Source: Ettlia oleoabundans (taxonomy: Eukaryota; Chlorophyta; Chlorophyceae; Chlamydomonadales). From it: a stretch of DNA of 64,000 bases. The first letter of the stretch is position 1. Each line of letters begins with the position of its first letter. Both the position numbers and the translations under genes were made by a program. Shown piece by piece: positions 23,991 to 35,365 of the stretch. The stretch spans positions 1-64,000 of the forward strand of contig JAAMXP010000545.1 in the NCBI GenBank assembly GCA_019693395.1. Reading direction: 5' to 3'. The notes below the pieces were generated by a model. The model was not told the origin of the DNA and searched no databases. It saw only the letters and a list, made by a program, of their open reading frames with translations.

Positions 23991-24733
23991 GGGCAGTTTG
24001 AGCGGCGCAAGACTGCGACCCGCGCTCTGCGCTATTAGGGAACCCGAGTTTCACGCAACTGCCGTGCCTGGACCAGCTGCAGCTTGATTGGTTGCGCTGT
24101 TCGAATGTGCTACAACCAGGCTGTTTTGCCAATGAATTTGCCAATAAAATGCATCAACGCCAATGGAGTCAAAAAGGCTTGAGGAACAGAGGGGCAACCA
24201 GGCAACTGAGTAAACGACTGAAGGATTTGTACAGCGGGATAAAGCAACAGGGAATCAGCAACAGGGGGTCAGAAGCACAGGGGTCACGTGCTGCAGTTTC
24301 CCAAATGGGAAGGGCAATTTGGGGCTGAGTTGCGCCTGGAGAGATGCCATTGCCTGCCATGTTGTTGCTAAAAACCCCAGTGTCTGCGCATTGTATCAAA
24401 CATTCCAGGCTCTGCTGCCTGCTGCTGCTCGTGCTGTTGCTGCCACCAGAACCTGCAGCAAGAAGCACATAGAAGGGCGCACAGCCGCAGCTGGATCCTT
24501 ACCTTTCCCACGCACACAGGAGCAGCATGACAGCAGACAGCCAGGAAACAAAACAAGGTTTTTGTGGAGTCCAAGATGGCCGAGTTCCCCGTTACTGGAT
24601 ATGCCAACCACAATCCCAACTGCAGCCCCGCAGTGCTCCTATAAACACCACGAGACCGTGCTTCTTCCCGCCCACTCCTCCTCCCAACCCAATATTGGTT
24701 TCGTGATTTGTGGCCACTCACTCTGTGGCGCAC
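23991..24733. other. Convergent intergenic region, NOB1 and peroxiredoxin
   Basis: This lies between two converging 3' ends and should contain both 3' UTRs. I see no TGTAA in the expected place for either gene, and no coding exon. Confidence 0.5.
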
Positions 24734-26239
24734 TCACTGCTTCAGCTGTGCCAGGATCTGGTTGGAGAGGCTGCAGGTCATGCCGCCCCCCTCCTCCAGG
24801 TTCAACGCCTTGATCACGCCACCCTCAACCACCGCAGAGAAGCTGCGGGATGGGTGGGCACAAAGATAGTTGTTGGTGTGTGGCAGTGACGCGAGGCGCA
24901 TGGCACCCCAAGCAGGCAAGCAGGCAGCAATTCAGCCATTCGCAGAATGCTGACAACGGTGAACTAGTATCCAGGCGGCAGTTGATTGCACGTGGCACAG
25001 TCACAAAAAGCATGCGTATCACTCAGTTAATGCCTCCATGTGCAGGCAGCAGCAAGGGCAGCCAAGAACAAACCCACCCACAGTGGTCCTCACTGTGTAT
25101 CCACCACTCACCGCCTGGTGCGTGGCCCTCCCAGCACCTGTGCCAGCCCCTCAGCTTCAAACCCAAGGGCCTTGGTCAGCTCAGCCTGCATGGCATGGCA
25201 CACAACGGGCGCCAATCACCCCCCGCCCAAGCAAACTCCACCAGCATTTCTAGCCCGAAGCAGCCCCACGCTCACATGTGCCCACACCCCCCTTCCCAAC
25301 CCCACACCCCCACCCACCACCATCACCACCAAACACACCACCCCCCAGTCACACTCAGCAATGCCCTTCGTCCACCATGTGGCGTGTGCTATCAAGCAGC
25401 GCAGCTCACCCGCGTGTCTGCCAGCATTCTAACTTTGCCCGCGGTCCCATTCGCCTCTCCCCAAGCTGCCATGACGAAAGGGTCGTTCACAGACACGCAC
25501 ACCACCATCTCTGCCCCCGCCTCTTTCAGCTTCTCGTGATCAGCCACGTAGCCGGGCAGGTGAGTCTGCAGGCATGATGGGCAAAGGCTGAGAGTACTTG
25601 GGCAAGACACGTGTGCGGTACGTGAGAGCAGGTGAAGGGCTGTGTGCAAGAACGCAGGTGCAAGAGGCGGGCAGGCATGCAGCTGTGAGCTGCTGCTACC
25701 AGCTAATTCCAGGGGCTCCTCGTGCAATGGCATTGTTCCCATGGGTGGCGATGAAGGCCCAGGCGGGCAGGCAAGCAGGCACGCACGCGGGCCAGGCATG
25801 GACAGACCTTGCTGCAGCCCGGAGTGAAGGCGCCCGGAACTCCAAACAGCACGCCCTTCTTTGCAGCAAACAGCTCCTTAATGCTCACTTTCTTGATCTC
25901 ACCGTCCACCAACTCGTCCAGCTGCACGTCTGGCAGCGCATCACCCACCTGCAAAAGCAGAAAATCACAGACAGGGCACAAGCATAGGACAACAGGCAAG
26001 CAAGCAGCCAACAATAGCTCTGTCAGTCGCCAACCAAGAAGGCACAGGTTTGAAGTTATTACTGGGTTCAATGCTGGGCACAAGCTGGCGCAAGCGCAAA
26101 GCGCGCTGGCTGTCCTGCCGCCAGCTTCCAGGGAGTCCTCGCCCCCGCCAACTGCCTTGGGGTTTGGGATACGCCATAGCGGTATCAGGCTACGCAAATT
26201 TTTCAGCATGTCTTGGAGCCCAGCGTGATAAAGCGCCAT
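24734..26239 (-). CDS. Peroxiredoxin, PRDX5-like (type II)
   Basis: Type II/PRDX5 peroxiredoxins reduce peroxides using a Cys thiol. Four exons are firm (25948-25808, 25565-25410, 25185-25112, 24842-24734) and give 159 residues from VGDALPDVQLDEL to the TGA. The peroxidatic Cys is in FGVPGAFTPGCSKTHLPGY. A second Cys in MTCSLSNQ matches the resolving Cys of animal and bacterial PRDX5 rather than the usual plant PrxII arrangement, so an atypical 2-Cys mechanism is expected. The 5' exon is uncertain. A frame from ATG 26239 (MALYHAGLQDMLKNLRSLIP) could join through a GTAATA donor near 26062 and would supply a mitochondrial-type presequence. The core enzyme call is strong, the start is not. Confidence 0.88.
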
Positions 26240-26822
26240 AAGGTAGCGATCAGGCACGCGTTGTGCTGCGACTTGCGGCAGCCTACCACACTTCGATTGC
26301 CGATCACCGCGATCGGACGATAGCGCAGGCCGCGGCGGCTTCAGCAAACAGATCACCTGGCGACTACCCCACTCACCTTGGCTGGCATTGTTCCGCAGTA
26401 GGGCAATTGATCAGAACTCACGACACGCCAACGTGCAGGAGGATGTCGAAAATGGGGACAGGCGACTGCAGTCGCACTTCTCATGATGACTAGTGCAGCG
26501 CAGCGCACCCGCATGTGCGCAGCGTCCCGTCGAGAAAGCCACCGCCAACCAGAAGCCACGGAGGGTGAGGCTCTATCAGAATGTTAGACGGTAGATTCAC
26601 CTTCATTTCCCTCCTTCCAATATCCCGTCTTTTTACTGCATGTACCCAAAAACTCGGGCTTGCCACACCGTAAATTCTGAACCCTTTTTAACCCTCATAC
26701 ACCGCCTCATGCTCCCCTCATTCATTCCCGCATCCCTTGTGAAACATCAGCCGTAACTTGCAGGTTTTGCAGAGATAGCTGGGCAATGTGCACAGGAATG
26801 CAGGTTTTGGCAAATTAGGTAC
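26240..26822. other. Intergenic region between rhodanese and peroxiredoxin genes
   Basis: Both flanking genes are on the minus strand, so this holds the rhodanese 3' UTR and the peroxiredoxin promoter. The stretch at about 26580-26720 is AT-richer and more pyrimidine-rich than its surroundings. No coding exon seen. Confidence 0.45.
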
Positions 26823-28672
26823 TTAGAGCAATGACTCTCCAGGCGGCAGGCCCTGTGCATATCGTGCATTTTGCAGGTTGCCACCTTCGTCGTAACTCTC
26901 AGCCACCCCAGGGATGTTGAGCCCGCTTTTAAGGGCTTCCTTGCCTACACAAGCCAGACAGAACACCGGGTGGTGTCGTGAAAGCGGTGTCACTGGGGCA
27001 TTGATGAGTGGGGTGCACAATTCATGTGTCAGGCAGTGAGTGCCATTAGCTGCCTTTGTTGCGCTCAGCCGCTGCTTGCAAGCCAATAACCATTCACAGA
27101 ACAGACATTTGCCTGTTGTGAGAACATGTGCCTGCTGCGCAACTCACCTGTGCTGACCCAGCGCCCGGCAGGCGGCCGCCGCTTGCCGCTGGGAGACCAC
27201 ACCTACAAGTGCAAGCAAATGATAAGAAGCACCATCATGAAGCATCTGGAGGGGCAGGCAATTGTGATGATACCACCTTGAGACACAACCAGCGCGAGGT
27301 TTCGGTGCAGGATAGTCACATCACAGCCACGTGCCTGAGTGTAGCCATTGTATCCTCCCTCCATCTGCGCAACATTATAGTACCCGGCTGCTTGCAACAG
27401 TGCTGCTGCCTCCGCAGAGGCCCCCCCACCATCGCCACACATCTGCAATGGACAGATAGCCACGGCTCAGCGCATATGTAACAAGCACAGGGGATTTGAT
27501 AGTGACGGTCCAGGTAAACCTGGCCGGTACCAGGCAGGCAGGAAACGGGAGACGACACGAAACTGCAAGGATGGCAGCCTGGGTGGTGGCAGGCTCAGGC
27601 ACGGGAGGTAAAGATGTGCTGCAAACCCATAGTTGGCAGTCAACAGCAACTCGTCAGCAGAGGCCAGCACCTGGCCGCGTGGTGAGTGAGACAGCGAGTC
27701 AGGTGAAGGGTCCTTGCTTGCTCATAAAGCTTACCACAATGAGCTTGGCAGCCTTGTTAGGGAACTTGCGAGACACCTGCGCACAACACGGGTTGGGGTT
27801 GGGGGTTGGGGGGACGCAGATATAAAGACACCGCATCAGAGCAGCACATGGCAGGTGCAGGCCGGCCACAGATTAGCCATTGCTGGAGAATTCACAAGCC
27901 TAGCCTAGGCAGTGCAGCGCAAGGCAGCAATAAGAATGCACATACGGAGGCTGCATGCGTCTGCATCAAAGTGCCGAGTCCTTCTGCCGCTGGCACCTGC
28001 GCAACAAAGGCCGAGCCATCCTGCCTGGCGGAGAAAGGCACGCTGGCAGACTTGCGGGGTGGCTTGGTGATGTGGCCGTCGTCATATTCACGTGAAGACC
28101 TGCTACAGACCAAAAGCCCTCAGGTTTGCAGCGGGTGTAGGGGATGCATAGGTTATGACGAATTAACAAAGTGGCACAGCTAAAGCCATGGCTCCATGCA
28201 GCAGCGGTAAGGGATTAGGCAGCAGCAAGCAGTGAGGGGTGGCTGGAATGGGTTTGCCCTGACCCACTCATGCACCCCTTCAGGCCCCACCTCCAACTTG
28301 TGCTCACCGGATGTCAAGCACTGTGTGCTGCCCGTCCAACAGCTTGCGTGCCGTCTCCACATCCACCGCTTGGGCTGCAGCCCGGCATACACCGCTGCCT
28401 CGCTGCCGTGAACTGCGCGCTGCTGCCGCTGGTGTGGCCAAGCAGGGTGCTGAACGCCGCAAGAAGACGGCACTTACTCTGCAAAGTGGCGCACAAACCA
28501 GGTGCTTCTACTCAGTCAAAAGACAACAAACTGCTTAGTTGGAGTGCAACTTTAGCATCAGTGCAGTAGTGTTTCATGCGCCATACCTGGCTGCCAGCGG
28601 CCGAGGGCAAGACGATGATATGCCGCTCCACCTACAGGCGGCGGCGGCGGTGACAACGGCTAGCGATGCCAT
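26823..28672 (-). CDS. Rhodanese-domain protein with plastid-type leader
   Basis: Seven exons (28672-28587, 28478-28308, 28099-27997, 27776-27735, 27442-27335, 27202-27148, 26944-26823) give 228 residues in consistent phase. The first ~60 residues (MASLAVVTAAAACRWSGISS onward, many Arg/Ser/Ala) look like a plastid transit peptide. The rhodanese fold follows: DVETARKLLDGQHTVLDIR, SSREYDDGHI, FPNKAAKLIV, the active loop MCGDGGGASAEAA, and GYYNVAQMEGGYNGY. The loop Cys is present but the usual Arg of a CxxGxR loop is not, so sulfurtransferase activity is uncertain. The C-terminal tail (SGKRRPPAGRW, LNIPGVAESYDEGG) is outside the domain. The intron at 27203-27334 appears to have a GC donor (CAG then GCACGT); phase allows no nearby GT donor. 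Confidence 0.85.
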
Positions 28673-29195
28673 CCTTCCTGCGCCGCGCTACAATTTGCAA
28701 CCCTCTGTTTGGCTCGAGTCTTTTGATAGCGCGTTTGTTCAAACCAGCTCGCAGCAAAACTCGCCCAAGCAAAGTGACACGCCGACGAGTGAGGACCACG
28801 TTTGTAAATTTATGAACAGGCGTTACTGACCGCTGCAGGGCGAGATTTACCTCTCTCCAGTATGGTCACGACATGCACAGCACAGGCGTCACCCGGCGGG
28901 AGCGGCGCAGCGCCTTGCCCTATACACCTGAATGACAGTGCCTCTGGCGCATTATGTTGTTCTAACATGGCGTCATGACAGTCAAAAAGTGTCAGCTGCA
29001 ATGCACAAGAACAGCGGTTCATACATACAAGAAGGGGGTGTCTACAACTGCTGCTTGGAAACAAGCACCCAATCAAGTGCCATTGTGCCAAACGCACGCT
29101 CAGGCCACACAGGTGTGCATTCAGCAATCTCATTCCCATGTAGGAAGTCGCCCAAGACAACTGAACAGCCAATCAGTGCCTGAGTGAATGCAGGC
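28673..29195. other. Intergenic region between VPS35 3' end and rhodanese start
   Basis: Both neighbours are on the minus strand. The region holds the VPS35 3' UTR and the rhodanese promoter. I see nothing else that I can support. Confidence 0.5.
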
Positions 29196-32100
29196 TCACA
29201 GCTGCAGTCCATCATACTTTGCTGCCACCTGGCCGCCGGCGGCCTTCTGCTCCTTGATGTGAGCCAGCGTGTTGCTGTAGAATGCCTGCGACAGCACACA
29301 GACTCTAGCCGTAATGTCGCATGTTTGTTGCAAAACCTCACAGTCTGAGTAGTCACAGCGAGCGTTCTGCATGGGTGATCCATTCTAGGTCAAGAAGAGC
29401 CCCCAAGCTGGGTGCAAACATGCCTGTACATCCCGCCTGCCCCTGCTCAATCCCCGGCTTGCAGGCAAGACATGCAACAGCAGGCGCCCCCCACCTGCAG
29501 CGCTTCATTGTCCTTGCACGATTCTGCCGCCATTTCATTGGCCACCAGCTCCAGCAGGCTCTGCAGAACAGAGACAAGTGGGCCGGAGAGAGCCAGGAAT
29601 GGTCATGCCATGAGAGTATGCAGCATGGCAGCAATTCAGCAGCAGCAGGACCCACACATTACTGCTACATGAAAGGGTCAATGTGCGCAGAAGGGGCAAC
29701 GCTAGATGCTGGAATGTTATATGTACCCTTAGCCGGTCGTCAACTCAAGATGCACGGTCGGCATGGCGGCATCAAGTTGCAAAAAAGGCAAGAACTGTGG
29801 TCTATGAGAATACAAGCTCGCAGTTCTCACAAACAAAAACATGACCTCCAGGGTAAGCTTGCCTGCAGCACAGCTGTGGTGATGAGCTGGCAGCCGTGGT
29901 CGAAGAAATAGAGGTAGTGGTTGAGTATCTCAACAAACAGCGAGGACGCGGCGGCGGGGCCCGCTGCTGCATCGCCACCCCGTGCCGGCTTGCCCGCGAC
30001 TGCCAGCTGCTGCTGCGCCGCGTTGGCGATCTTGAGGGCGCGCTTCAAGCAGGACAGTACGCCCTGTTCGTCTTGTACCGCCTGCTTGCCCTGCATGACA
30101 AGCATAGAACCAGAGGGCGGGGAGACACAGAGCAGCGGGTATTTGTGAACTAGGTCTGGGAGCCATGTTTGCTGCCTTGTAAAAAGCTGGGCCAGTGCTG
30201 GCAAAGACTTTGGCAATGACTACTTGCACACAACAGGCCAATTGATTGCGCGTTGGGTTTTGCCAAACCAGACCACAGACAACAGTCGCGGCATGCTGCT
30301 GCCGCTGCCGCCGCCGCTCTATCATTCTTTCCAGCTTGTCCCTCTTCACCTCTGCCTGTGGCTGCCAGTATAGGTGGCTGCATGCCAGTACCGCCTGGCA
30401 CTGGTCTGTGCGCTTCAGTAGCTTGGCGCAGTAGGAGGAGGCCTTGTGCACCAAGGCAGCTCGCTCTTCGCTGGCAAACACGTAGCACCTGCGAGTAAGA
30501 AGTGGGGCAGAAAGGCGGCAAACACGTTGAAGAATTGCTAGGGAGAAGGCTGGGTGTTTTCCCTGACCGATGGTCCAGCCTTGTAAGTGCCAGGAGTTGG
30601 CCCAGATATGTGCGCGTGCGGGCGTGCTTGGCCTTTCAAACCCTGCAACGGCCAGCCTACCAGCCTGGCGCCCGCCGGCCACCAGGCCGTTTCCTTGTCT
30701 GTTCAGTGCGGCAAGCGCGTGCACCCCGCCTGTCTGCAAACCCTACCCGCCTGCCCTCCAGCAACCACCTACCCGCCACACCGCCGCTACTTGCCTGTTG
30801 AGTGTGCCCATGATGCTTTGCAGCGCCCGCACCTCCTGCCTGCTGTCGGGGATGCTTTCCTCGTACAGAATGAAAGCCTGCAGCACCCAACCCAGAGTAT
30901 AGATCAACAACCGTGTTGTGACCGTCGGGGTTGGGGACGCTGACAGACAACGCCGTGGGGTCAACAGCCTGCTGTTCCGCAGCAATCAGTCAGTGAGTAA
31001 GGTGTGAGGCAGCTTGCCTGCTCAAAGAACTCGTAGGCAGTCACATCCAGCCCTGCCTCCTCTGCAGGATAGAAGGGGAGTGGCAACCGCTGTGGTGGGT
31101 TTGCTGGGCACGGTGGTGGTGGATAGAGGCTGGTGGTTGGAGTGTAGAAAGGATACAGCCAGGGTAAGCGAGCACCTCAACTTCGCACCACGGAAGAGTG
31201 ACGAAGCAAGCAGAGAGGAGTTGACGCCACAAGCTTGTATATACCCAGACATTGCACCAGTAATTAGACCGGCCAAGTGCAGCTGCAACAGGGCGGAACA
31301 ACTGGCTCTGCCAACGATACAGCGACGACTGCCAACGGTTAGCCCGTGCCAAGAAATCTCACCCGAGGCGCTGTGCGCGCATGTGAGGAAGAGCTGCAGC
31401 GCCAGCTCAGCGGCCGGCACATTGGCCAGCTCTGAGGTGGTGTGGTGCAAGAACTGGTACCACCGTGCGCATCCAACGCGGGGAGGGCTGGCCCCCGCTT
31501 GCTCTGCTGCTTTCTCTGTGTCTGCTGCTTTATCTGCCACCTCCTCTGTCCCCTGCTTTGCCCCCTTCTCTGCTGCCGCCACCTGGCGGACGGCAGCCAG
31601 AGCGCGGAAGGCCAGCGGGGGCAGCGTGCGGCACATGCGCTGCGGGCCACCCGTCAGGAAGTGGCGCTGCAGCCAGGGAAGCGGCGGGAGGCATGGCAGG
31701 TATCGCAAGCGTCAGCCAACTGCTAAGCCATGGTACGCAGGACAGGGTTAACCGTGCAATGCTAAACACTGCCTGACATGTGACAAGAACGAGGTCGTCC
31801 ATCATCCACAGGCAGCCACAACCTTGCATGGTCCCAGGAGCACAGGCCAGGCGATAGCAATAGGAGCAAGAAGATTACTGTGCTGTGAGGCTGGGAATGT
31901 AGCGGTACATACCTGTGCCGCCACCAGCATGTCGTACTGCACATCCGTACTGCCATCAGCAGCCTCAAAGTTGTGCACCAGGCGCGCCAGCAGCTGCTGA
32001 TCTTCCGCAATGTCCTGCACCAAACTCAACAGCTTGGCAGTGATAGTTTGTGCAAGTGAAGAGTTCAGCATTGCGTTTTGCAAGGACCCCAGGTTCTGTG

Positions 32101-35100
32101 GCTGTAGTGACTGTAGAAAAAAGCAGGATCAAAGGAGCCACCAAGAAGGATGGAGGGAAAGGCGCGTACCCACCCTATCACCCAGCTTAAGAATAAAAAC
32201 GACATGCAGATAGAAAAGAACAGTACAGGGAAGCCTTGAATGAAAGGAAGTGGAAAGCCACCCACCTCGTCATCCAGCTCGTCCTGCAGCCCCTCCATGT
32301 CCCGCACCAGTGGACCAATGAAGCTGCAGGCAGGCCCAGGAAGCAGCCCATGTAGAGCAGTGAGGCTAGGTTCGACAGGATGACAGTCCCAGGCAGTGGG
32401 TGGCAAAACAACAGCGAAAAAAAATCCAAACCTCGTACCAGAAGCTGAAGTCGTCGAGCATGCATGCTACTGGCAGGGCGGCAGTGGACTTGCCATGTGG
32501 CCCCTTTGGCCCCACTCCCGTCCACCCACAATCTCACATATCACACTCCTAGGGCCCCACACTCATGCGGCCACCCCCACCCACGCCTTGCACCTGCCAC
32601 TCACCTGAACAGCATCTCCACCTGCTCCACACTCGCCACCTTGGTGCCGCTGCGCAACAATGTCTGCAACCACACAAAACCATAAAGGGGCGAGGGCAAA
32701 TGATGGTGAGCAGGGGTGATACTCGACTGGAAGAGGTGGGCGGGCACCAGCCTTGCACAAACGCCAGTGGTGGAATCCCATGCTTGCGCTACTTGTCCAA
32801 GATGCAGCGCTTCTGTTTGAAGTAACTGCTCAGCCAGTGCGTGTGGAACCAACCACACACCGCTCTGCCTGCCTGCATGCGCATTGCCCACCCCTCCCCA
32901 CCTAAGAAAAGCACATGCACCACCACGAGAGTGGTGCACAACAGACAACCCGCCCCACCACCAGGCCCCACCCACCTGCACAATCTTTGTGGCCATTTCC
33001 CTCTTCATGCGCGGCTGCAGCAGCTCCATCAGGCTCGGGTAGTGCGACAGGCCCAGCACTGCAACACATGTGAACGCAAGCGCGCCGACAACGGCAAAGA
33101 TTATTTTGTTCAGGCTGGGGTGACACAAATCACTCACGATATGCAGAAGTTGCCGATACCTTGTCGAACCCGTCTATTAACCCTCTTGTTCTACACCCCT
33201 CTCTCTCACCCGTGACTGCATCATACTTGTCCAGCGGCGTGGACAGCAGCGCCACCACCTGCCTCTCCGCCTTGCTGTCGCTGATGGGTCCACGCCGCTG
33301 GAGCGCCTGCGGCACGTATGGGCGGGGAACCAGTACCCGGCAGGCGGTGGACATTTGACAGTAAAGCAGATGGAAAGGCGGGTAGGCAGGCTTGTAAGAG
33401 CTCAGAAACGAAGCAAGAGTATGAGAGCACGACCGCCACTTCTCCCATTGTCTTGCATTGGCATTCCATAGAGCGCGCAACGTGGCTGGTAGGCACATTC
33501 CTGGGCAGGCTGCCTGCCTGCCACAGGCTAGCATATGTGTTCCAACACACGGCGTGCACATAGCCCAAAGACGACCGCCTGGCACAAACATGCATCATGC
33601 ATGCCGACGCATGAGTGCAAGCAAGCAGGTCAGGCAAACAGCAATGTCTCACGTTGTGGCAGGTCTGCAGCACCCGATCCACAAAGTCCAACCTATCCGG
33701 GTACACTGCAGCAATACAGCGGTACATGCAGCAGCACAGGTGCAGTACGCGTGAGCATCAGGGTGCAATGCAGAGTTACAGCGGCAAAGCGTACAGAGCG
33801 CAAGCTGCAACTGGCACGACAAGTCTCTTCATCAACCATCGCGCTCATTCCTGAGTAGCGCACCTGTACCGCTGAACGCCAGCAGGGCGCTGTACATGGA
33901 CGCCACGTCAGCGCCTGCCATGTCAGGATGCTGCTCCACCACCTGCACAGCACAGCACCGCAAAACGTAGCATGGCACATTTTAGCACAGAACAGCACTG
34001 AACGCCAGTGTGAGGCAGCTAGCAACTGCTGGGCTGTATGTGCATACACCACTGCCTCTTCTTGCGCATCCTAGGTATTGGACGCCCAGCCTGCAGGCTT
34101 GTAAGATACGCAATATAATAAGCCGCAAAGTTCCGCAGCATGAAGAACGCGCATGCACCTTGAGTGCCACCACGCTCATTTGTCCAAAAGCATCCACGGA
34201 GTTCATCTCGTCCACAATCCCCTTGTCGCCAGCAGCGTAGCTGCAGCACATTCATCAGAGGATCTCACTTTGGCGAAGCTGTTATGGAGGCACAGGCACA
34301 AACACAGGCACTGCAGGACCTGCACGCATGTGAGGGTCTGTGGCCAGCTGTTCCATCTGTCTGCCTGCGAGGCGCCGACCGGTCAACTCAGCAGGCACTT
34401 TATAATCGTCAACCCCACCAGAACTTCACTAGAACAACAACCACCACGCGCACAACCACCACCCCCCGCGCAACCACCACCTGCTAATCAGCGAAAAGAC
34501 GTGGCCATCCAGCAGCGAGAAACGAAGCATATCATCTCTGTCCCACTCACTTTGCCAATCTGTCCATGAGCAGCGACAGCACCACGTGCACCCGCACACC
34601 CGGCTGCAGCTGGGGCAGCGCCCCCAGCAGCGCTTGCAGGGTGCCCAGGTGGAACTCATCTGTAGAGAAGGGGCAGGGGGTTGGTGTCAGATGAACATGG
34701 GTGCGTGCGCAGGTGGGCCAGCATCTTTTTAGTGCAAGCTGGGGTTTGTGGTGAAGGGAACAGGCGCACAGATCCCACCCCCAACCTCCCAACCAAACTT
34801 CCACCACCAACCCAGCCCCACACATGCGCATTGTCTCACCCGGGAATACCATGATGATGCACTGCATGAGGTACTGCTGCGCAATGTCGTCACGGCAGCT
34901 CACAACCTGCTCCAACACCCTGCAGGCGCACAGGAAAGCCGTGCAGCCAGGGGGAAAGCGAAAAAGCAAAGCGAGTGAGACATGATCAACGGATGAAAAG
35001 AAGTAAAGAAAAAGAAGCAGTAACCGACAACACTACTACAAGAGCAGGTTCCGGTTGCGCTGCAGAGCCTTCATTGTCAAGCCCTCCCAGAACCAGCAGA

Positions 35101-35332
35101 GCAGCACTTGCCTTATTGACATCCAACATCGCACCCAGCCATTTGCCAGTCCACCTACACACCCACCCGTGCAATCACTTCCCCTAGTCTGCCCCGCCAC
35201 ATATACACCCATCCGCCCCTCACACACACTTGCACACCGCCCACCGTGCCCACCTAGGCAGCACAATGTCCTTGTATAGCTGGAAGGTGAGGCCGTCCAG
35301 CTGCGACAGGTAGGTCAGGTTCTTGCCCACTG

Positions 35333-35365
<33 letters not shown>

